Origin: Sulfuracidifex metallicus DSM 6482 = JCM 9184 | GTDB taxonomy: Archaea; Thermoproteota; Thermoprotei_A; Sulfolobales; Sulfolobaceae | Direction: 5' to 3' | DNA: 64,000 nt | Assembly: GCA_032834875.1 (NCBI GenBank) | Contig: CP135238.1 | Location: forward strand, 626,011 to 690,010 | In this document: positions 47,870 through 58,460 of the stretch, one piece after another | Layout: every line of letters begins with the position of its first letter | How positions within the stretch are numbered: position 1 is the first letter of the stretch | Position numbers and translations under genes: made by a program | Notes under the pieces: model-generated | What the model was told of the DNA's origin: nothing | Databases searched by the model: none | Seen by the model: the letters and a program-made list of their open reading frames with translations, nothing else

Positions 47870-47980
47870 TTAACTAAATTCCTACTTAATAATATTTCTT
47901 CCCCATCCTTTTTACGATAGTATATAACTGTAAAAAGTTTTTTATAACGTTCTCCCCGATAATATAATGGGGATAATTGA

Positions 47981-50356
47981 TTGGTCGAGTCTCTTAAAGA
48001 GGCTCTTGTTCTCGATCTTATTAACATCAGGAAGGAGATGATTGAGATCGTCGGGGGCAAGGGCGCTAATCTAGGAGAACTTGTGAGCTTTGGAATAAGA
48101 GTTCCTCCAGGTTTTGTTGTAACTTCAAAGGCATTTGATTATTTCATTCAGTCTAACAATTTGAAAGGGGAAATTGCTGAAATTCTATCCTCATCAAAGG
48201 ATTCCTTTGAGGGAAGTGAAAAGATAAAATCATTGATAATTAATGCTAAGATGCCTGAAGATTTAGAGCAATCTATACTTTCCTCTTACGATGAACTGAG
48301 GAACAAAGTAGGGAAAGACGTTCTAGTAGCGGTTAGATCTTCCGCTACGGCTGAAGATATAGGCGAAGCCAGCTTTGCTGGACAGCAAGATACATATCTT
48401 AACGTGGATAGGGTACATTTGCTAGAGAATGTAAAAAAGGTATGGGCAAGCCTCTATACAGCTCGTGCAATAGAGTACAGGAAATCTAAGAATATTGACA
48501 CCCTCAGCGTTTCCATGGCTGTAGTAGTTCAAAAGATGGTCAACTCTAGGACTTCAGGCGTCATGTTTACCCTTCATCCGGCTACTGGAGACAATAACGT
48601 AATAGTAATAGAGGGAAGTTGGGGTTTAGGGGAAGCTATAGTTGGAGGTAAAGTTACTCCAGACGAGTACATAATAGACAAGTCTACTCTTTCTGTGAAG
48701 GAAAAGAAGATATCAAGGAAGACCCTTAAGATAGTTTACGATAAGTCGAGTAACAGCAATAAGGAAATCGAGATTTCTGGAGAGGAAGCTGAGACTATGT
48801 CGTTCTCAGAGGAAGAAGCCATAGAGCTAGCGAAGTTAGGTCTGAAAATAGAACAGCATTACAATAGGCCTATGGATATTGAGTGGGCTATAGATGCGGA
48901 CTTCAAGTTTCCTGATAACGTATTTATAGTTCAAGCTAGACCCGAAACTTACTGGTCTCTTAGAAAAGTAGAAAAGGCTGAAAAGAAGAGTGAGGAACAA
49001 AACCTGCAAACTGGAAAAGTGATAGTTAAGGGTTTACCAGCTAGTCCAGGAATAGCTGCTGGAGTAGCTAGGGTCATTTTTGATCTAGCAGAAGCTAAGG
49101 ATTTCCAGAAAGGGCAGATTCTAGTTACTAAGATGACCGATCCTGATTGGGTTCCAATAATGAAGATAGCAGGGGCTATAGTAACTGACGAAGGTGGAAT
49201 GACTAGCCATGCATCTATAGTTTCCAGAGAGCTGGGAGTTCCTGCAATAGTGGGGAGTAAAGAGGCTACAAAATTAATAAAGGATGGACAAGAGATCACG
49301 GTAGACGCAATACGCGGGATAGTCTACGAAGGCAGACTTTTACCCAAAGAAGAGGAAGGTAAGCCAGCCTCATCTTCTGTAACTTCTGGAATAAGCAAAG
49401 AGCTGCTAATGAGCCTCTATCCAGTTACCGCGACTAAGATTTATATGAACTTAGGAGAACCTACATTAATAGATAAGTACCAAGACCTTCCATTTGACGG
49501 AATAGGACTAATGAGGATAGAGTTCATAGTAAGCGAATGGGTAAAATATCATCCACTTTACCTGATAAAAACTGGGCAGTCTAATTTATTTATAGATAAA
49601 TTGGCTGAAGGTGTTGCTAAGGTAGCTCAGACGATATATCCCAGACCAGTTGTAGTTAGATTCTCCGATTTCAAGACTAATGAATACAGGAAACTTCAAG
49701 GAGGAGAGGAGTTTGAGCCAGAAGAAAGGAACCCTATGTTAGGTTGGAGAGGAGTTTCTAGATACGTAAGTAAGATCTACGAGCCGGCGTTTAGACTTGA
49801 GGTAAGAGCCATTCTAAAAGCAAGGGAAGAAATGGGGCTTAAGAACGTATGGGTTATGTTCCCATTCGTGAGGACTACTTGGGAGCTTAAGAGGGCAATC
49901 TCCGTCATGGAGGAGGAAGGCCTGAGAAGGGGAGGTGACTTTAAGGTATGGATAATGGCAGAAGTTCCTTCGGTTGTAGTTCTTTCGGATCAATTCTCCA
50001 AGATGGTCGATGGATTCTCGGTGGGGAGTAATGATCTTACTCAGCTAACTTTAGGAGTAGATAGGGATTCAGATTTGCTTGCAGGCATGGGTTACTACGA
50101 TGAGAGGGACCCAGCGGTTATGGCCTCAATAAGGAGATTGATAAGGACAGCTCATAAAAACGGTGCTACAGTTTCCATATGCGGTCAAGCACCAAGTAAC
50201 TATCCTGAGGTAGCAGAACAACTTGTTAGAGCAGGAATAGATAGCGTAAGCGTGAACCCAGATACTGTGATCAGAACAAGGAGATATGTAGCCTCAGTAG
50301 AGCACAAGGTTATACTGGAGAAATCTACTGGAGCTAAAAGAAAAGTGAAATATTAA
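47981..50356 (+). CDS. ppsA: Phosphoenolpyruvate synthase
   Basis: 791 aa. Converts pyruvate and ATP to PEP, AMP and Pi in gluconeogenesis. The ATP-grasp N-terminus has [12 protein letters not shown] and [13 protein letters not shown]. The phosphohistidine domain has [21 protein letters not shown] with H410. The C-terminal TIM barrel has [27 protein letters not shown] and [17 protein letters not shown]. The start is TTG 47981; a nearby ATG (47967) is out of frame. The upstream TATA-like TTTTTTATAACG (47938-47949) predicts a start near 47970. Confidence 0.96.
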   Translation: MVESLKEALVLDLINIRKEMIEIVGGKGANLGELVSFGIRVPPGFVVTSKAFDYFIQSNNLKGEIAEILSSSKDSFEGSEKIKSLIINAKMPEDLEQSILSSYDELRNKVGKDVLVAVRSSATAEDIGEASFAGQQDTYLNVDRVHLLENVKKVWASLYTARAIEYRKSKNIDTLSVSMAVVVQKMVNSRTSGVMFTLHPATGDNNVIVIEGSWGLGEAIVGGKVTPDEYIIDKSTLSVKEKKISRKTLKIVYDKSSNSNKEIEISGEEAETMSFSEEEAIELAKLGLKIEQHYNRPMDIEWAIDADFKFPDNVFIVQARPETYWSLRKVEKAEKKSEEQNLQTGKVIVKGLPASPGIAAGVARVIFDLAEAKDFQKGQILVTKMTDPDWVPIMKIAGAIVTDEGGMTSHASIVSRELGVPAIVGSKEATKLIKDGQEITVDAIRGIVYEGRLLPKEEEGKPASSSVTSGISKELLMSLYPVTATKIYMNLGEPTLIDKYQDLPFDGIGLMRIEFIVSEWVKYHPLYLIKTGQSNLFIDKLAEGVAKVAQTIYPRPVVVRFSDFKTNEYRKLQGGEEFEPEERNPMLGWRGVSRYVSKIYEPAFRLEVRAILKAREEMGLKNVWVMFPFVRTTWELKRAISVMEEEGLRRGGDFKVWIMAEVPSVVVLSDQFSKMVDGFSVGSNDLTQLTLGVDRDSDLLAGMGYYDERDPAVMASIRRLIRTAHKNGATVSICGQAPSNYPEVAEQLVRAGIDSVSVNPDTVIRTRRYVASVEHKVILEKSTGAKRKVKY

Positions 50357-50478
50357 TGAGCTGAGACTATCTAAAATTTAGAATCACTTACTCCTTTTTT
50401 TAATTGGGTACGCAAATATATTCTCTTTATTATATAATAAAAAACTGTGATATACATGTGTAATTATAATGTAGAGTC

Positions 50479-50781
50479 TTACTTAGCTTCTTCCTTCTTA
50501 AGCTTCACCGCACACTCCTTGCATATTCGCCTAGACTTGTCATGGTATGCTACACAATCAATACAGATAAGCCTACCGCAGCATTCACAATATCCAATAG
50601 CTAAGTTCCTTCCGCAAATTTCGCACATACTCATTTCGCAGACTTTACATATTCCTTTCTCTTGGTTGAAGTCGTCCTTACATACATTTCTATCACAGAT
50701 TTTACAGACATATTCAGGTTTATTTTCTAAGCAAATTTCACATTTCAATGAATTTTCTGAACTTATAATATGCCTCTTCAT
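50479..50781 (-). CDS. Multi-zinc-finger (B-box-like) protein, about 90-100 aa
   Basis: A small protein with repeated treble-clef cysteine units: [21 protein letters not shown], then [15 protein letters not shown], then [13 protein letters not shown] and CKEC. These resemble B-box or AN1-type zinc knuckles, which bind protein or RNA. ATG 50781 lies inside the end of the ino1 gene; TTG 50748, closer to its stop, is a second option. The opposite-strand open frame here is a shadow. It is co-transcribed behind ino1; the function is unknown. Confidence 0.7.
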   Translation of the reverse strand: MKRHIISSENSLKCEICLENKPEYVCKICDRNVCKDDFNQEKGICKVCEMSMCEICGRNLAIGYCECCGRLICIDCVAYHDKSRRICKECAVKLKKEEAK

Positions 50782-51814
50782 CGTTCTTAGCCTGAACTGG
50801 AGGATGCTTAAAGTAGAAAGCTGATACGTCATTTAAAGGTCCTCCTATTCCCTTATCTTTGGCTAGCTTGACTGCCCTGATTACGTCTACTATTACTGCA
50901 GCGCAGTTAGATTTATCGTCAACCTCTAGCGAAGCTTCTACCTTAATCGGCATTCCTGCAAATCCTTGTCCTTTAACGTAAATGTAGGCCACCTTAGTGT
51001 TTCCTAGGAACGGTATATAATCGCTAGGCCCAATCCTTATTTTGCCTTCCTTCTCTATGTCTTCGTTCTGCAGGGTACTTGTAACAGCCTTAGTCTTGCT
51101 TATTCTCTTTGAGTGAAGTCTTTCCTCGGTCTTCATGTTTAGGAAGTCTGTGTTTCCTCCAACGTTGAGTTGGTAAGTTTCATCTACTGAAACTCCCCTC
51201 ATCATAAAGAGAGAAGTTATGGCCCTATGGAATATTGTAGCTCCTACTTGACTTTTTACATCATCTCCTGCTATAGGTATTTTCTTCTCTGCAAAAAGTC
51301 TAGGGAATTCGCCTGAAGGATCACTGGCTATGAAAACTGGTATAGCGTTTATGAAAGCTACGTTAGCTTCTAAAGAAGCTCTAGCATAGAGTTTAGATGC
51401 GTTCTCACTGCCTACTGGTAACATGTTAACTAGAACATCGGCATTACTGTTCTTCAATTCCTTCACTACGTCATCCAGTTTTCCTCCAGAAGCAGGATTA
51501 AATGTGTCCTTCATATGAGAAGCAACGCCGTCCTCTACTGGTCCTAATGATACCTTAACACCTTTTCTTTCTACCTCCGTTATCCTGGGCGTTATGTTCG
51601 GTCTTTCGAAGATCGCTTCCGATATATCCTTTCCTACCTTATTCTTTGAGACGTCGAAGGCTGTAACTACTTCGATGTCAGTTATCTTGTATCCACCTAT
51701 GACAGGTGTGATTAGCCCTTTTGTGTATTCATTTCCCATTTTCTTGTAAAACTCTATACCTTGTACTAACATAGAAGCGCAATTACCTAAACCAGCTATA
51801 GCTACTCTTATCAT
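50738..51814 (-). CDS. ino1: myo-Inositol-1-phosphate synthase
   Basis: 358 aa. Cyclises glucose-6-phosphate for inositol-containing archaeal lipids. The NAD site is [16 protein letters not shown]; other signatures are [29 protein letters not shown] (the conserved GDDxKSQ) and [14 protein letters not shown] 51814 is preferred over GTG 51817. A minus-strand TATA (51838-51848) is about 27 nt above it, giving a leaderless mRNA. Confidence 0.94.
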   Translation of the reverse strand: MIRVAIAGLGNCASMLVQGIEFYKKMGNEYTKGLITPVIGGYKITDIEVVTAFDVSKNKVGKDISEAIFERPNITPRITEVERKGVKVSLGPVEDGVASHMKDTFNPASGGKLDDVVKELKNSNADVLVNMLPVGSENASKLYARASLEANVAFINAIPVFIASDPSGEFPRLFAEKKIPIAGDDVKSQVGATIFHRAITSLFMMRGVSVDETYQLNVGGNTDFLNMKTEERLHSKRISKTKAVTSTLQNEDIEKEGKIRIGPSDYIPFLGNTKVAYIYVKGQGFAGMPIKVEASLEVDDKSNCAAVIVDVIRAVKLAKDKGIGGPLNDVSAFYFKHPPVQAKNDEEAYYKFRKFIEM

Positions 51815-51849
51815 CACACTTTAATGTGGGCACGGTAAAATATATTTGA

Positions 51850-51896
51850 GTGATGAGACCTTAGTTCGGATAAGTGAAGAAGTGGAGCGACTCTGA
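51850..51896 (+). ncRNA. Candidate box C/D guide sRNA
   Basis: In order on the plus strand: C box GTGATGA (51850-51856), a 10-nt guide, D'-like CGGA (51867-51870), a 3-nt spacer, C' box GTGAAGA (51874-51880), a 12-nt guide, and D box CTGA (51893-51896). These spacings fit archaeal C/D sRNAs. D' is imperfect, and no stem or promoter of its own is certain. It ends 11 nt before the acylphosphatase ATG, so it could be cut from that gene's leader. The rRNA/tRNA targets are not assigned. Confidence 0.5.
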
Positions 51897-51907
51897 GGTG
51901 CACTCAC

Positions 51908-52180
51908 ATGTTGAAGAGGCTTCAAGCCAGAGTCTATGGAAAGGTTCAAAAAGTAGGCTTTAGGAACTTCGTTAAAGTTAATGCTAGACGTCTTGGCGTT
52001 AAAGGGTACGCCAAGAATTTACCAGATGGTTCTGTGGAAGTAGTTGCAGAAGGTCATGAAGAGTTACTATTGCAACTAATAGAATTCTTAAAAATAGGTC
52101 CTTTAATGTCCAAGGTTGAAAAAGTGGACTTCTCATTTGTAGAATATAAGGGGGAGTTTGAGGATTTCAAGGTATATTAA
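51908..52180 (+). CDS. acyP: Acylphosphatase
   Basis: 90 aa, hydrolyses acyl phosphates. The active-site loop is [15 protein letters not shown], with the catalytic Arg, and Asn is in [16 protein letters not shown]. The length is normal for the family. Start ATG 51908, with a GAGGTG site (51895-51900) 7 nt before. The leader appears to contain the candidate C/D sRNA. It is 24 bp from the trp operon start but the trp genes have their own TATA. Confidence 0.94.
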   Translation: MLKRLQARVYGKVQKVGFRNFVKVNARRLGVKGYAKNLPDGSVEVVAEGHEELLLQLIEFLKIGPLMSKVEKVDFSFVEYKGEFEDFKVY

Positions 52181-52181
52181 A

Positions 52182-52204
52182 CTTTATAAAAGCAGATGTT
52201 TTTA
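52182..52204 (+). promoter_or_regulatory. trp operon promoter
   Basis: CTTTATAAAA (52182-52191) is a good TATA box 14-23 nt above ATG 52205, so transcription probably begins at or next to that ATG. This picks ATG 52205 over ATG 52196. No leader peptide or attenuator can fit in the space, so control must be at initiation. Confidence 0.55.
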
Positions 52205-53521
52205 ATGGTAGTGGTAGGTGTATATGATACACCAATGGTAAATAACGCAGAAGAAATTCTTCCAAAGTATTGGTATAATATAATACCAGATCTTCCTAAG
52301 CCTTTGCCCCCACCCAGGGATCCTTTAGGTGCGGAGTTCTCTAGGATTGATCTCCTGAGAACAATTTTACCTAAGGAAGTGCTAAGGCAACAGTTAACAA
52401 TAGAGCGCTACATAAAGATACCTGATGAGGTAAGAGAAAGGTATCTAGCTATAGGTAGACCTACACCTTTACTTAGGGCAAAGAGGCTTGAGGAATATCT
52501 GGGAACTCCAGCAAAGATATACTTTAAGTTTGAGGGTGCTACTCCAACTGGCTCGCACAAGATAAACACCGCATTGCCTCAGGCTTACTTCGCTATGGAG
52601 GAAGGAGTAGAACATGTAGTTACGGAGACCGGTGCTGGACAGTGGGGAACGGCAACCGCATTGGCAGCTACAATGTATGGCATGAAGTCCACTATCTTCA
52701 TGGTTAAGATTAGCTATGAACAAAAGCCGATGCGAAAGAGCATAATGCAGCTTTACGGCGGAGAAGTATATCCGAGCCCTACAGATCTAACGGAGTTCGG
52801 CAAAAAGATAAGAAATGAAAGACCAGACCATCCTGGATCGTTGGGAATTGCCATGAGTGAGGCTATTGAGTACGCCCTCAATAATCACCTGAAGTACTTG
52901 GTCGGCAGCGTTCTAGATGTCGTAATATTACATCAAAGCGTAATAGGACAGGAAACTATGGCCCAACTGGACGAACTAGGAGAAGAACCAGACGTTCTAA
53001 TAGGATGCGTTGGAGGAGGTAGCAACTTTGGTGGTTTCGCTTTTCCCTTTATAGGTAACGGTAGGGGTAAGAAATACGTTGCAGTTGCCTCAGCGGAGAT
53101 TCCCAAATTTAGCACTGGCGAGTATAAGTATGATTTTCCAGATAGTGCTGGACTTCTTCCTTTGGTGAAAATGATAACAATGGGTAACAATTACGTTCCT
53201 CCACCAATTTATGCTGGAGGGCTTAGATATCATGGTGCAGCACCTTCTTTAAGTCTCCTAATGAAGGAGGGTATAGTAGGCTGGAGGGAATATAATGAAA
53301 ACCAGATATTCGAGGCAGCACAGATATTCATGAGAACACAGGGAATAGTTCCAGCTCCAGAATCCTCTCATGCAATAAGGGCTGTAATAGAGGAGGCTTT
53401 GGAGGCAAAGAAGACCGGCAGAAAGGAGACCATAGTATTTAACCTAAGTGGTCACGGTTTATTAGATCTACCAAATTACGATTCAATGATGAGGAGGATC
53501 GTTAAAAATGAGCAGAGATAA
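52205..53521 (+). CDS. trpB: Tryptophan synthase beta subunit, TrpB2 type
   Basis: 438 aa, a PLP enzyme joining indole and serine. The longer N-terminus and the [29 protein letters not shown] (PLP Lys), [15 protein letters not shown] and [10 protein letters not shown] features mark the TrpB2 group. This group replaces TrpB1 as the operon enzyme in Sulfolobales. First gene of trpBADFEGC; it overlaps trpA by 14 bp. Confidence 0.95.
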   Translation: MVVVGVYDTPMVNNAEEILPKYWYNIIPDLPKPLPPPRDPLGAEFSRIDLLRTILPKEVLRQQLTIERYIKIPDEVRERYLAIGRPTPLLRAKRLEEYLGTPAKIYFKFEGATPTGSHKINTALPQAYFAMEEGVEHVVTETGAGQWGTATALAATMYGMKSTIFMVKISYEQKPMRKSIMQLYGGEVYPSPTDLTEFGKKIRNERPDHPGSLGIAMSEAIEYALNNHLKYLVGSVLDVVILHQSVIGQETMAQLDELGEEPDVLIGCVGGGSNFGGFAFPFIGNGRGKKYVAVASAEIPKFSTGEYKYDFPDSAGLLPLVKMITMGNNYVPPPIYAGGLRYHGAAPSLSLLMKEGIVGWREYNENQIFEAAQIFMRTQGIVPAPESSHAIRAVIEEALEAKKTGRKETIVFNLSGHGLLDLPNYDSMMRRIVKNEQR

Positions 53522-54248
53522 ATTATTAGTAGTTTATATGACATTGGGTTACCCAGATAATGGAAGATATTTAGAATTCATGAGGGAGTCAGTAAAGAAC
53601 GGAGCCGATATTCTTGAGATAGGCATACCGCCAAAGTACGCTAAGTATGATGGACCAGTAATTAGGAAAAGTTATGAAAAGGTGTCGGGTAAATTCGATC
53701 TATGGTCGTTTCTTCCAGAAACTAGAAAGGTAATTGGAAACACTAAGGCTATAGCATTAACGTACTTGGAAGATTGGGTATCAGAGCTGGACTCGTTCCT
53801 GACCAAGTTGAAGGTAGCAGGATTAGACGGTGTGCTATTCCCTGATTTGCTTATAGATTTCGTTGATGATTATCAGATGTACTCCTCAAAAGTTAGAGAG
53901 AAGAGTCTAAACAACGTAATCTTTACCGCCCCTTCAGTTCCAGATAGAATGATAATGGAGGTCTCAAAACAGTCAGATCTATTCCTGTATTATGGAGTTA
54001 GACCTACTACGGGAATCCCCCTACCAATCACAGTTTCTTCCCTAGTTACAAGGGTTAGGAACTTAGTTGATAACAAGTTGGTTGTAGGTTTCGGTCTATC
54101 GGACGAAAACGATCTAAGAAAGGCTTTGAAGGCTGGTGCAGACGGTGCAGCAGTCGGTACCGCGTTCATTCAGGCAATTGAGAAGGGAGGCGTAAAGGAT
54201 GCAGTAGATTTAGTAATTAAGTTAAGGTCGATCTTAGATGAGTTCTGA
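53508..54248 (+). CDS. trpA: Tryptophan synthase alpha subunit
   Basis: 246 aa. Cleaves indole-3-glycerol phosphate to indole. TIM-barrel signatures are [20 protein letters not shown] (catalytic Glu), [14 protein letters not shown] (catalytic Asp), and [27 protein letters not shown] (phosphate-binding). The usual substrate loop (PFSDP) is shortened to [10 protein letters not shown]. That is also the Sulfolobus pattern and may reflect the unusual TrpA-TrpB2 pairing. Overlaps trpB and trpD. Confidence 0.94.
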   Translation: MSRDKLLVVYMTLGYPDNGRYLEFMRESVKNGADILEIGIPPKYAKYDGPVIRKSYEKVSGKFDLWSFLPETRKVIGNTKAIALTYLEDWVSELDSFLTKLKVAGLDGVLFPDLLIDFVDDYQMYSSKVREKSLNNVIFTAPSVPDRMIMEVSKQSDLFLYYGVRPTTGIPLPITVSSLVTRVRNLVDNKLVVGFGLSDENDLRKALKAGADGAAVGTAFIQAIEKGGVKDAVDLVIKLRSILDEF

Positions 54249-55272
54249 GCTAAGGAAGCTCGTGGAGAAGAGGGATCTTACATCGGACGAGGCATTTTAC
54301 ATAGCTAGTAGTATAATGAAGGGAGAGTTGCCCGATGCTCTGGTGGCCGGAATTCTAATAGCACTTAGAATGAAAGGTGAAACCCCAGACGAGATAGCCA
54401 GCTTCGTTAGGTCAATGAGATCGTTCATGATAAAGGCTGAAGGAAGTCCTAATTCGATAGATACAGCAGGTACTGGAGGAGATGGAATGAACACAGTGAA
54501 TGTCAGCACAGCTTCAGCTATAGCCGTAAGCTCAGTAGTGCCAGTTTTTAAACATGGAAATAGGGCTGTGAGCAGTAGTAGCGGCAGCGCTGACGTTCTT
54601 GAGGCTTTTGGCTACGATATTAATGTAAAACCAGAGGAGGTTAGCCCTCTTGTAAGGAAGACCAACTTCGTTTTCCTATTCGCTCAATTATATCATCCCG
54701 CAATGAGGAACGTAGCGCCAATAAGGAAGACTTTGGGGGTCAGAACCTTGTTTAATGTCCTTGGCCCTTTTACTAACCCAGCCTCAGTAAAAAGGCAAGT
54801 TATAGGCGTCTTTTCTAAAGATTACATGAACGTCCTGATTGAGACTGCAAAAATTTTGAACTATGAGAAAATAATTTTAGTTCACGGTGAACCTGGCATA
54901 GATGAGGTTAGCGTTTCAGGTAAGACGTTTGTGAAGATCTTAGATCATGGCAAAGTACTAAGCGAGGAATTCGTGCCAGAAGATTTCGGGGCATCGATCA
55001 TAGACCTTAATAAGCTTAGAACTTCCTCAGCTGAAGAATCTGCAATTAGAATTCTAAGGTCTTCCTTAGGCAAGGATAGGGAAGTATCAAGCTTCATTAG
55101 AGCCAACATTGCCATGGATCTTCTCCTTATAGAGAAAGTTAAGAATCTAAGGGACGGTTATGAAATGGCAGATTCCCTGCTGTCTGAGCTGCCTTCTAGA
55201 GCTAAGCAAATAATATCAAGCCATGGCAATGAGAGGAAATTGCAAGAGCTTTTAGATAAGGCAAGGGGGTAA
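54238..55272 (+). CDS. trpD: Anthranilate phosphoribosyltransferase
   Basis: 344 aa, the enzyme solved structurally from S. solfataricus. The PRPP motif is [42 protein letters not shown] and [18 protein letters not shown] follow, all intact. The start overlaps the end of trpA by 11 bp. The stop (TAA at 55270-55272) is 5 nt before the proposed trpF start. Confidence 0.95.
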   Translation: MSSELRKLVEKRDLTSDEAFYIASSIMKGELPDALVAGILIALRMKGETPDEIASFVRSMRSFMIKAEGSPNSIDTAGTGGDGMNTVNVSTASAIAVSSVVPVFKHGNRAVSSSSGSADVLEAFGYDINVKPEEVSPLVRKTNFVFLFAQLYHPAMRNVAPIRKTLGVRTLFNVLGPFTNPASVKRQVIGVFSKDYMNVLIETAKILNYEKIILVHGEPGIDEVSVSGKTFVKILDHGKVLSEEFVPEDFGASIIDLNKLRTSSAEESAIRILRSSLGKDREVSSFIRANIAMDLLLIEKVKNLRDGYEMADSLLSELPSRAKQIISSHGNERKLQELLDKARG

Positions 55273-55277
55273 GCACT

Positions 55278-55862
55278 ACGAAGTTAAAGGTCTGTGGCGT
55301 AGCAACTCTTGATGATGCCTTGTTTCTAGATAGAATCGGGATAGACATGATAGGTATAGTAAACGAGCCTTCAAGTCCTAGATTTGCTAAGAAAGAATTT
55401 AACAAAATGATTAGAACTAAGGTATCCAGGCCAGTCGTTAGTGTAGCAATAAATCATGACAACTTAGATTTGAAAGCAGATCTTATTCAAGTTCATAGGA
55501 TTCTTAACGACGACGAATTGGAAAGGCTGGAAACAATGTCTACGTCAAGGTTCATACTTTACGTTCCAGTTTCAGAGGAAGGAAGGATTTATCTCAGAAA
55601 GGTAGTTTCTCATGGCTTCGATAAGGTTCTTTTTGATTCTCCTAGAAGAGGGCTAAGAACTTCCTTGCAGCTAGCGAAGGAGCTATTAGATGTCTTTCCG
55701 GATGCAGGTCTAGCTGGAGGGATAAACCCCGAAAACGTGGTGGATTTCGTCTCGCTTAACCCTGGCTGGCTGGACGTATCCAGCGGGGTGGAAGAATATC
55801 CAGGTAAGAAATCACGCGATAAGGTAATGAAAATTAAGGAGGTGATTAAAGGTGGAGTATAG
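55278..55862 (+). CDS. trpF: Phosphoribosylanthranilate isomerase, probable ACG start
   Basis: About 194 aa. The reading frame opens at 55260 (stop TAA at 55257) and encodes [15 protein letters not shown], the normal first strand of TrpF with its catalytic Cys. Between 55260 and 55319 the frame has no ATG, GTG or TTG. The first such codon, TTG 55320, would delete that strand. ACG 55278 stands exactly where the family has Met, 7 nt after a GGGGGT site (55265-55270). [11 protein letters not shown] and [10 protein letters not shown] are later signatures. A non-standard start is inferred; a sequence error must be excluded. Confidence 0.8.
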   Translation, partial: TKLKVCGVATLDDALFLDRIGIDMIGIVNEPSSPRFAKKEFNKMIRTKVSRPVVSVAINHDNLDLKADLIQVHRILNDDELERLETMSTSRFILYVPVSEEGRIYLRKVVSHGFDKVLFDSPRRGLRTSLQLAKELLDVFPDAGLAGGINPENVVDFVSLNPGWLDVSSGVEEYPGKKSRDKVMKIKEVIKGGV

Positions 55863-57111
55863 AATATCCGAATTTCCCTCACCAATATCACTTTTTTCGA
55901 AGCTGGAAAAAGAAGAGAGAGTAATCGCTCTCCTTGAGAGCGTAAGCGGACCCCAGTATAAGGCAAGATACAGCGTTGTTGCGTGGGGGGGTAGAGAGCT
56001 TTCAATGTATGATGATCCAGCTAAGGAAATTTCAAATATCCTTCCAAGTACTAAACTCAAGAATATACCTGGTCTCTTCAAGGGAGGGCTTATAGGTTAC
56101 GTTAGCTACGACGCAATTAAGTTCTGGGAAAAAACTAGGGCAGATAACCTGCCAGAGAGTGAGAGATGGCCATACGCTGAGTTCTTCGAGCCAATTAATG
56201 TTGTAGTATATGATCATGAGACAGGAAAGGTATACGTGGAAGGAGATCTTCCTCCCGCTGGAAGAATGGAGAACAACCTAAAGGTAAAATACTTGGACGA
56301 GTCAATGAGCCAGAGCAAATATGAGGAGGGAGTAAAAAGCATTCTGCAACAAATTAGAGAAGGCTACGCATTTCAAGTTGTATTATCGCGTTTCTACCGT
56401 TATACTTTCCAAGGAAGTTTGCTTAACTTTTACGTTAAGTTAAGGGAGATCAACCCCTCACCTTATATGTTTTATATTAAATTTGGAGACCGCGGTTTAG
56501 TTGGTTCCAGCCCAGAGTTGCTGTTTAGATTACAAAACGGTATAATAGAAACCTATCCAATTGCAGGAACTCGGCCTAGAGGTAAAGACCCAGATGAGGA
56601 CTTCTCCCTCGAGAAGGAACTTCTAGCTTCGGAAAAGGAAAGGGCAGAACACCTCATGTTAGTAGATTTAGCTAGAAACGATATTGGAAAAGTGTCAGTT
56701 CCAGGAACGGTAAAGGTACCAGAGTTGATGTATGTAGAAAAGTACAGTCACGTTCAGCATATGGTTTCAAAGGTGGTTGGCACTTTAGGCAAGAGATATC
56801 ATGCACATGACATTCTGAGGGCGACCTTTCCGGCTGGCACAGTTAGCGGTGCTCCGAAGCCTATGGCTATGGATATAATAGCTTCCCTTGAAGAGTATAA
56901 GAGAGGTCCTTACGCTGGCGCAGTGGGATTCTTCTCTGTTGACGGGAGTTCAGAGTTCGCCATAAATATCAGGACTGCGTTCTTCAATAATGGTTTAATT
57001 AGAATTCAGGCCGGAGCCGGAATAGTCTATGATTCTCAACCGAAGATGGAATTTAAGGAAACCGAGTACAAAATGATGGCATTAAAGAAAATAATAGGTG
57101 AATTTACATGA
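55852..57111 (+). CDS. trpE: Anthranilate synthase component I
   Basis: 419 aa, the chorismate-binding subunit (structure known from S. solfataricus with TrpG). Signatures are [44 protein letters not shown] in the active region (in short: PIAGTRPRG and DLARNDIG), [11 protein letters not shown], and [16 protein letters not shown]. The start is GTG 55852, 8 nt after a GAGGTGAT site. It overlaps trpF by 11 bp and trpG by 4 bp. Confidence 0.95.
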   Translation: MEYRISEFPSPISLFSKLEKEERVIALLESVSGPQYKARYSVVAWGGRELSMYDDPAKEISNILPSTKLKNIPGLFKGGLIGYVSYDAIKFWEKTRADNLPESERWPYAEFFEPINVVVYDHETGKVYVEGDLPPAGRMENNLKVKYLDESMSQSKYEEGVKSILQQIREGYAFQVVLSRFYRYTFQGSLLNFYVKLREINPSPYMFYIKFGDRGLVGSSPELLFRLQNGIIETYPIAGTRPRGKDPDEDFSLEKELLASEKERAEHLMLVDLARNDIGKVSVPGTVKVPELMYVEKYSHVQHMVSKVVGTLGKRYHAHDILRATFPAGTVSGAPKPMAMDIIASLEEYKRGPYAGAVGFFSVDGSSEFAINIRTAFFNNGLIRIQAGAGIVYDSQPKMEFKETEYKMMALKKIIGEFT

Positions 57112-57698
57112 GTGATCTAGTTTTGATAATAGATAATTACGACAGCTTCGTTTACAATATAGCTCAAGCAATAGGCGATTTAGGTGCAATTCCAGTAGTT
57201 ATAAGGAACGACGAGATAACCCTTTCTGGCATCAGAAGGATGTCCCCAGACAAGATAATTATCTCGCCAGGACCAGGGACGCCAGAGAGAAAGGAAGACG
57301 TTGGAGTAGTCCCAGATCTGATTATGGAGATAGGCGAGGAGGGAATTCCAATCCTTGGCATATGCTTAGGGCATCAGACAATAGGATATGTGTTCGGTTC
57401 TAAAATACGCAAAGCTAGGAAGGTCTATCACGGGAAAGTGAGCGAAATCAAATTGATTAACAAAGATGTCGTGCTCTTCTCAGGCATAGCAAATACCTTC
57501 AATGGAACTAGGTATCATAGCCTAGTCATAGATGACATTAAGGATCCTCTGGTGGTTGACGCTATATCTGAAGACAAGGAGATCATGGCGATTCACCACA
57601 ATAAGCTCAACATATTTGGAGTCCAATTTCATCCTGAGAGCGTTGGAACCGACGTAGGATACAAAATATTTTTTAATTTTCTCAATAGGGTAATGTGA
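57108..57698 (+). CDS. trpG: Anthranilate synthase component II (glutamine amidotransferase)
   Basis: 196 aa, supplies ammonia to TrpE. The class I amidotransferase triad is visible: C86 in [10 protein letters not shown], and His/Glu in [10 protein letters not shown]. The N-terminus [13 protein letters not shown] is standard. It overlaps trpE and trpC by 4 nt at each end, the tightest coupling in the operon. Confidence 0.95.
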   Translation: MSDLVLIIDNYDSFVYNIAQAIGDLGAIPVVIRNDEITLSGIRRMSPDKIIISPGPGTPERKEDVGVVPDLIMEIGEEGIPILGICLGHQTIGYVFGSKIRKARKVYHGKVSEIKLINKDVVLFSGIANTFNGTRYHSLVIDDIKDPLVVDAISEDKEIMAIHHNKLNIFGVQFHPESVGTDVGYKIFFNFLNRVM

Positions 57699-58441
57699 TG
57701 CCAAGGTATCTTGAAGGTTGGCTTAAGGACGTTGTCGAATATTCTTTAAGAAGAGAATACATCTCAGCGGAAAGGATTAGACCGATATACAATGGTATCG
57801 GAAGAATTAATCAATTCAAGGAGAGCGGTATAAATCCAGTAATTGCCGAATTCAAGAGAACCTCTCCCTCAGGCTTCTCGGTGGACAGAGACCCAATAGG
57901 GTACGCCAAATTCATGCGAAATTACGCTGTTGCATTAAGTGTTCTTACAGAAGAGAAATTCTTTAACGGTTCTTATACCCTGCTTAAATCGATCTCAAGC
58001 TCGGTAGATATACCAGTTTTAATGAAGGATTTCGTAGTTACCGAGACACAAATAGACACTGGTTATAATCTAGGGGCTGACCTTATTCTGCTTATAGTAA
58101 GGATACTTACAGAGAGAGAGCTGGAAGGACTTATAGAGTACGTCCGTTCATATAAACTAGAGCCTCTCGTGGAGGTTCACAGCAAGGACGATCTAGAAAT
58201 AGCGTTGAGGTGCGGAGCCTCCTTAGTAGGATTCAACGCCAGAAACCTCTTCACCCTAGAAATGGATGTTGACCTTCAGAAGGAACTAATATCAACTTCA
58301 CCAAAAGACATAGTGAAGGTTGCAGAAAGCGGTATAGAGAGTAGAGATCAACTGATGGAGCTCAAAAAGATTGGCGCCGACGCCTTTCTAATTGGCTCTT
58401 CCCTCATGAAGGATCCCGAGAAAATCAAAGAATTTATATGA
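57698..58441 (+). CDS. trpC: Indole-3-glycerol phosphate synthase
   Basis: 247 aa, a TIM barrel. It starts [13 protein letters not shown] as in S. solfataricus IGPS, from ATG 57698; GTG 57695 in the trpG stop overlap is also in frame. Catalytic residues are in [12 protein letters not shown] (Glu/Lys), VLMKDFVV (Lys), [16 protein letters not shown] and VAESGIES. It is the last trp gene; the aminotransferase follows 19 bp later. Confidence 0.96.
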   Translation: MPRYLEGWLKDVVEYSLRREYISAERIRPIYNGIGRINQFKESGINPVIAEFKRTSPSGFSVDRDPIGYAKFMRNYAVALSVLTEEKFFNGSYTLLKSISSSVDIPVLMKDFVVTETQIDTGYNLGADLILLIVRILTERELEGLIEYVRSYKLEPLVEVHSKDDLEIALRCGASLVGFNARNLFTLEMDVDLQKELISTSPKDIVKVAESGIESRDQLMELKKIGADAFLIGSSLMKDPEKIKEFI

Positions 58442-58460
58442 AGTAAATTAAACCTTTTCT

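Noticed and set aside
50447-50824. Plus-strand 125-codon open frame opposite the zinc-finger gene
   Set aside because: Shadow frame. The minus strand encodes a coherent cysteine-repeat protein, while the plus frame is hydrophobic/serine-rich with no motif.
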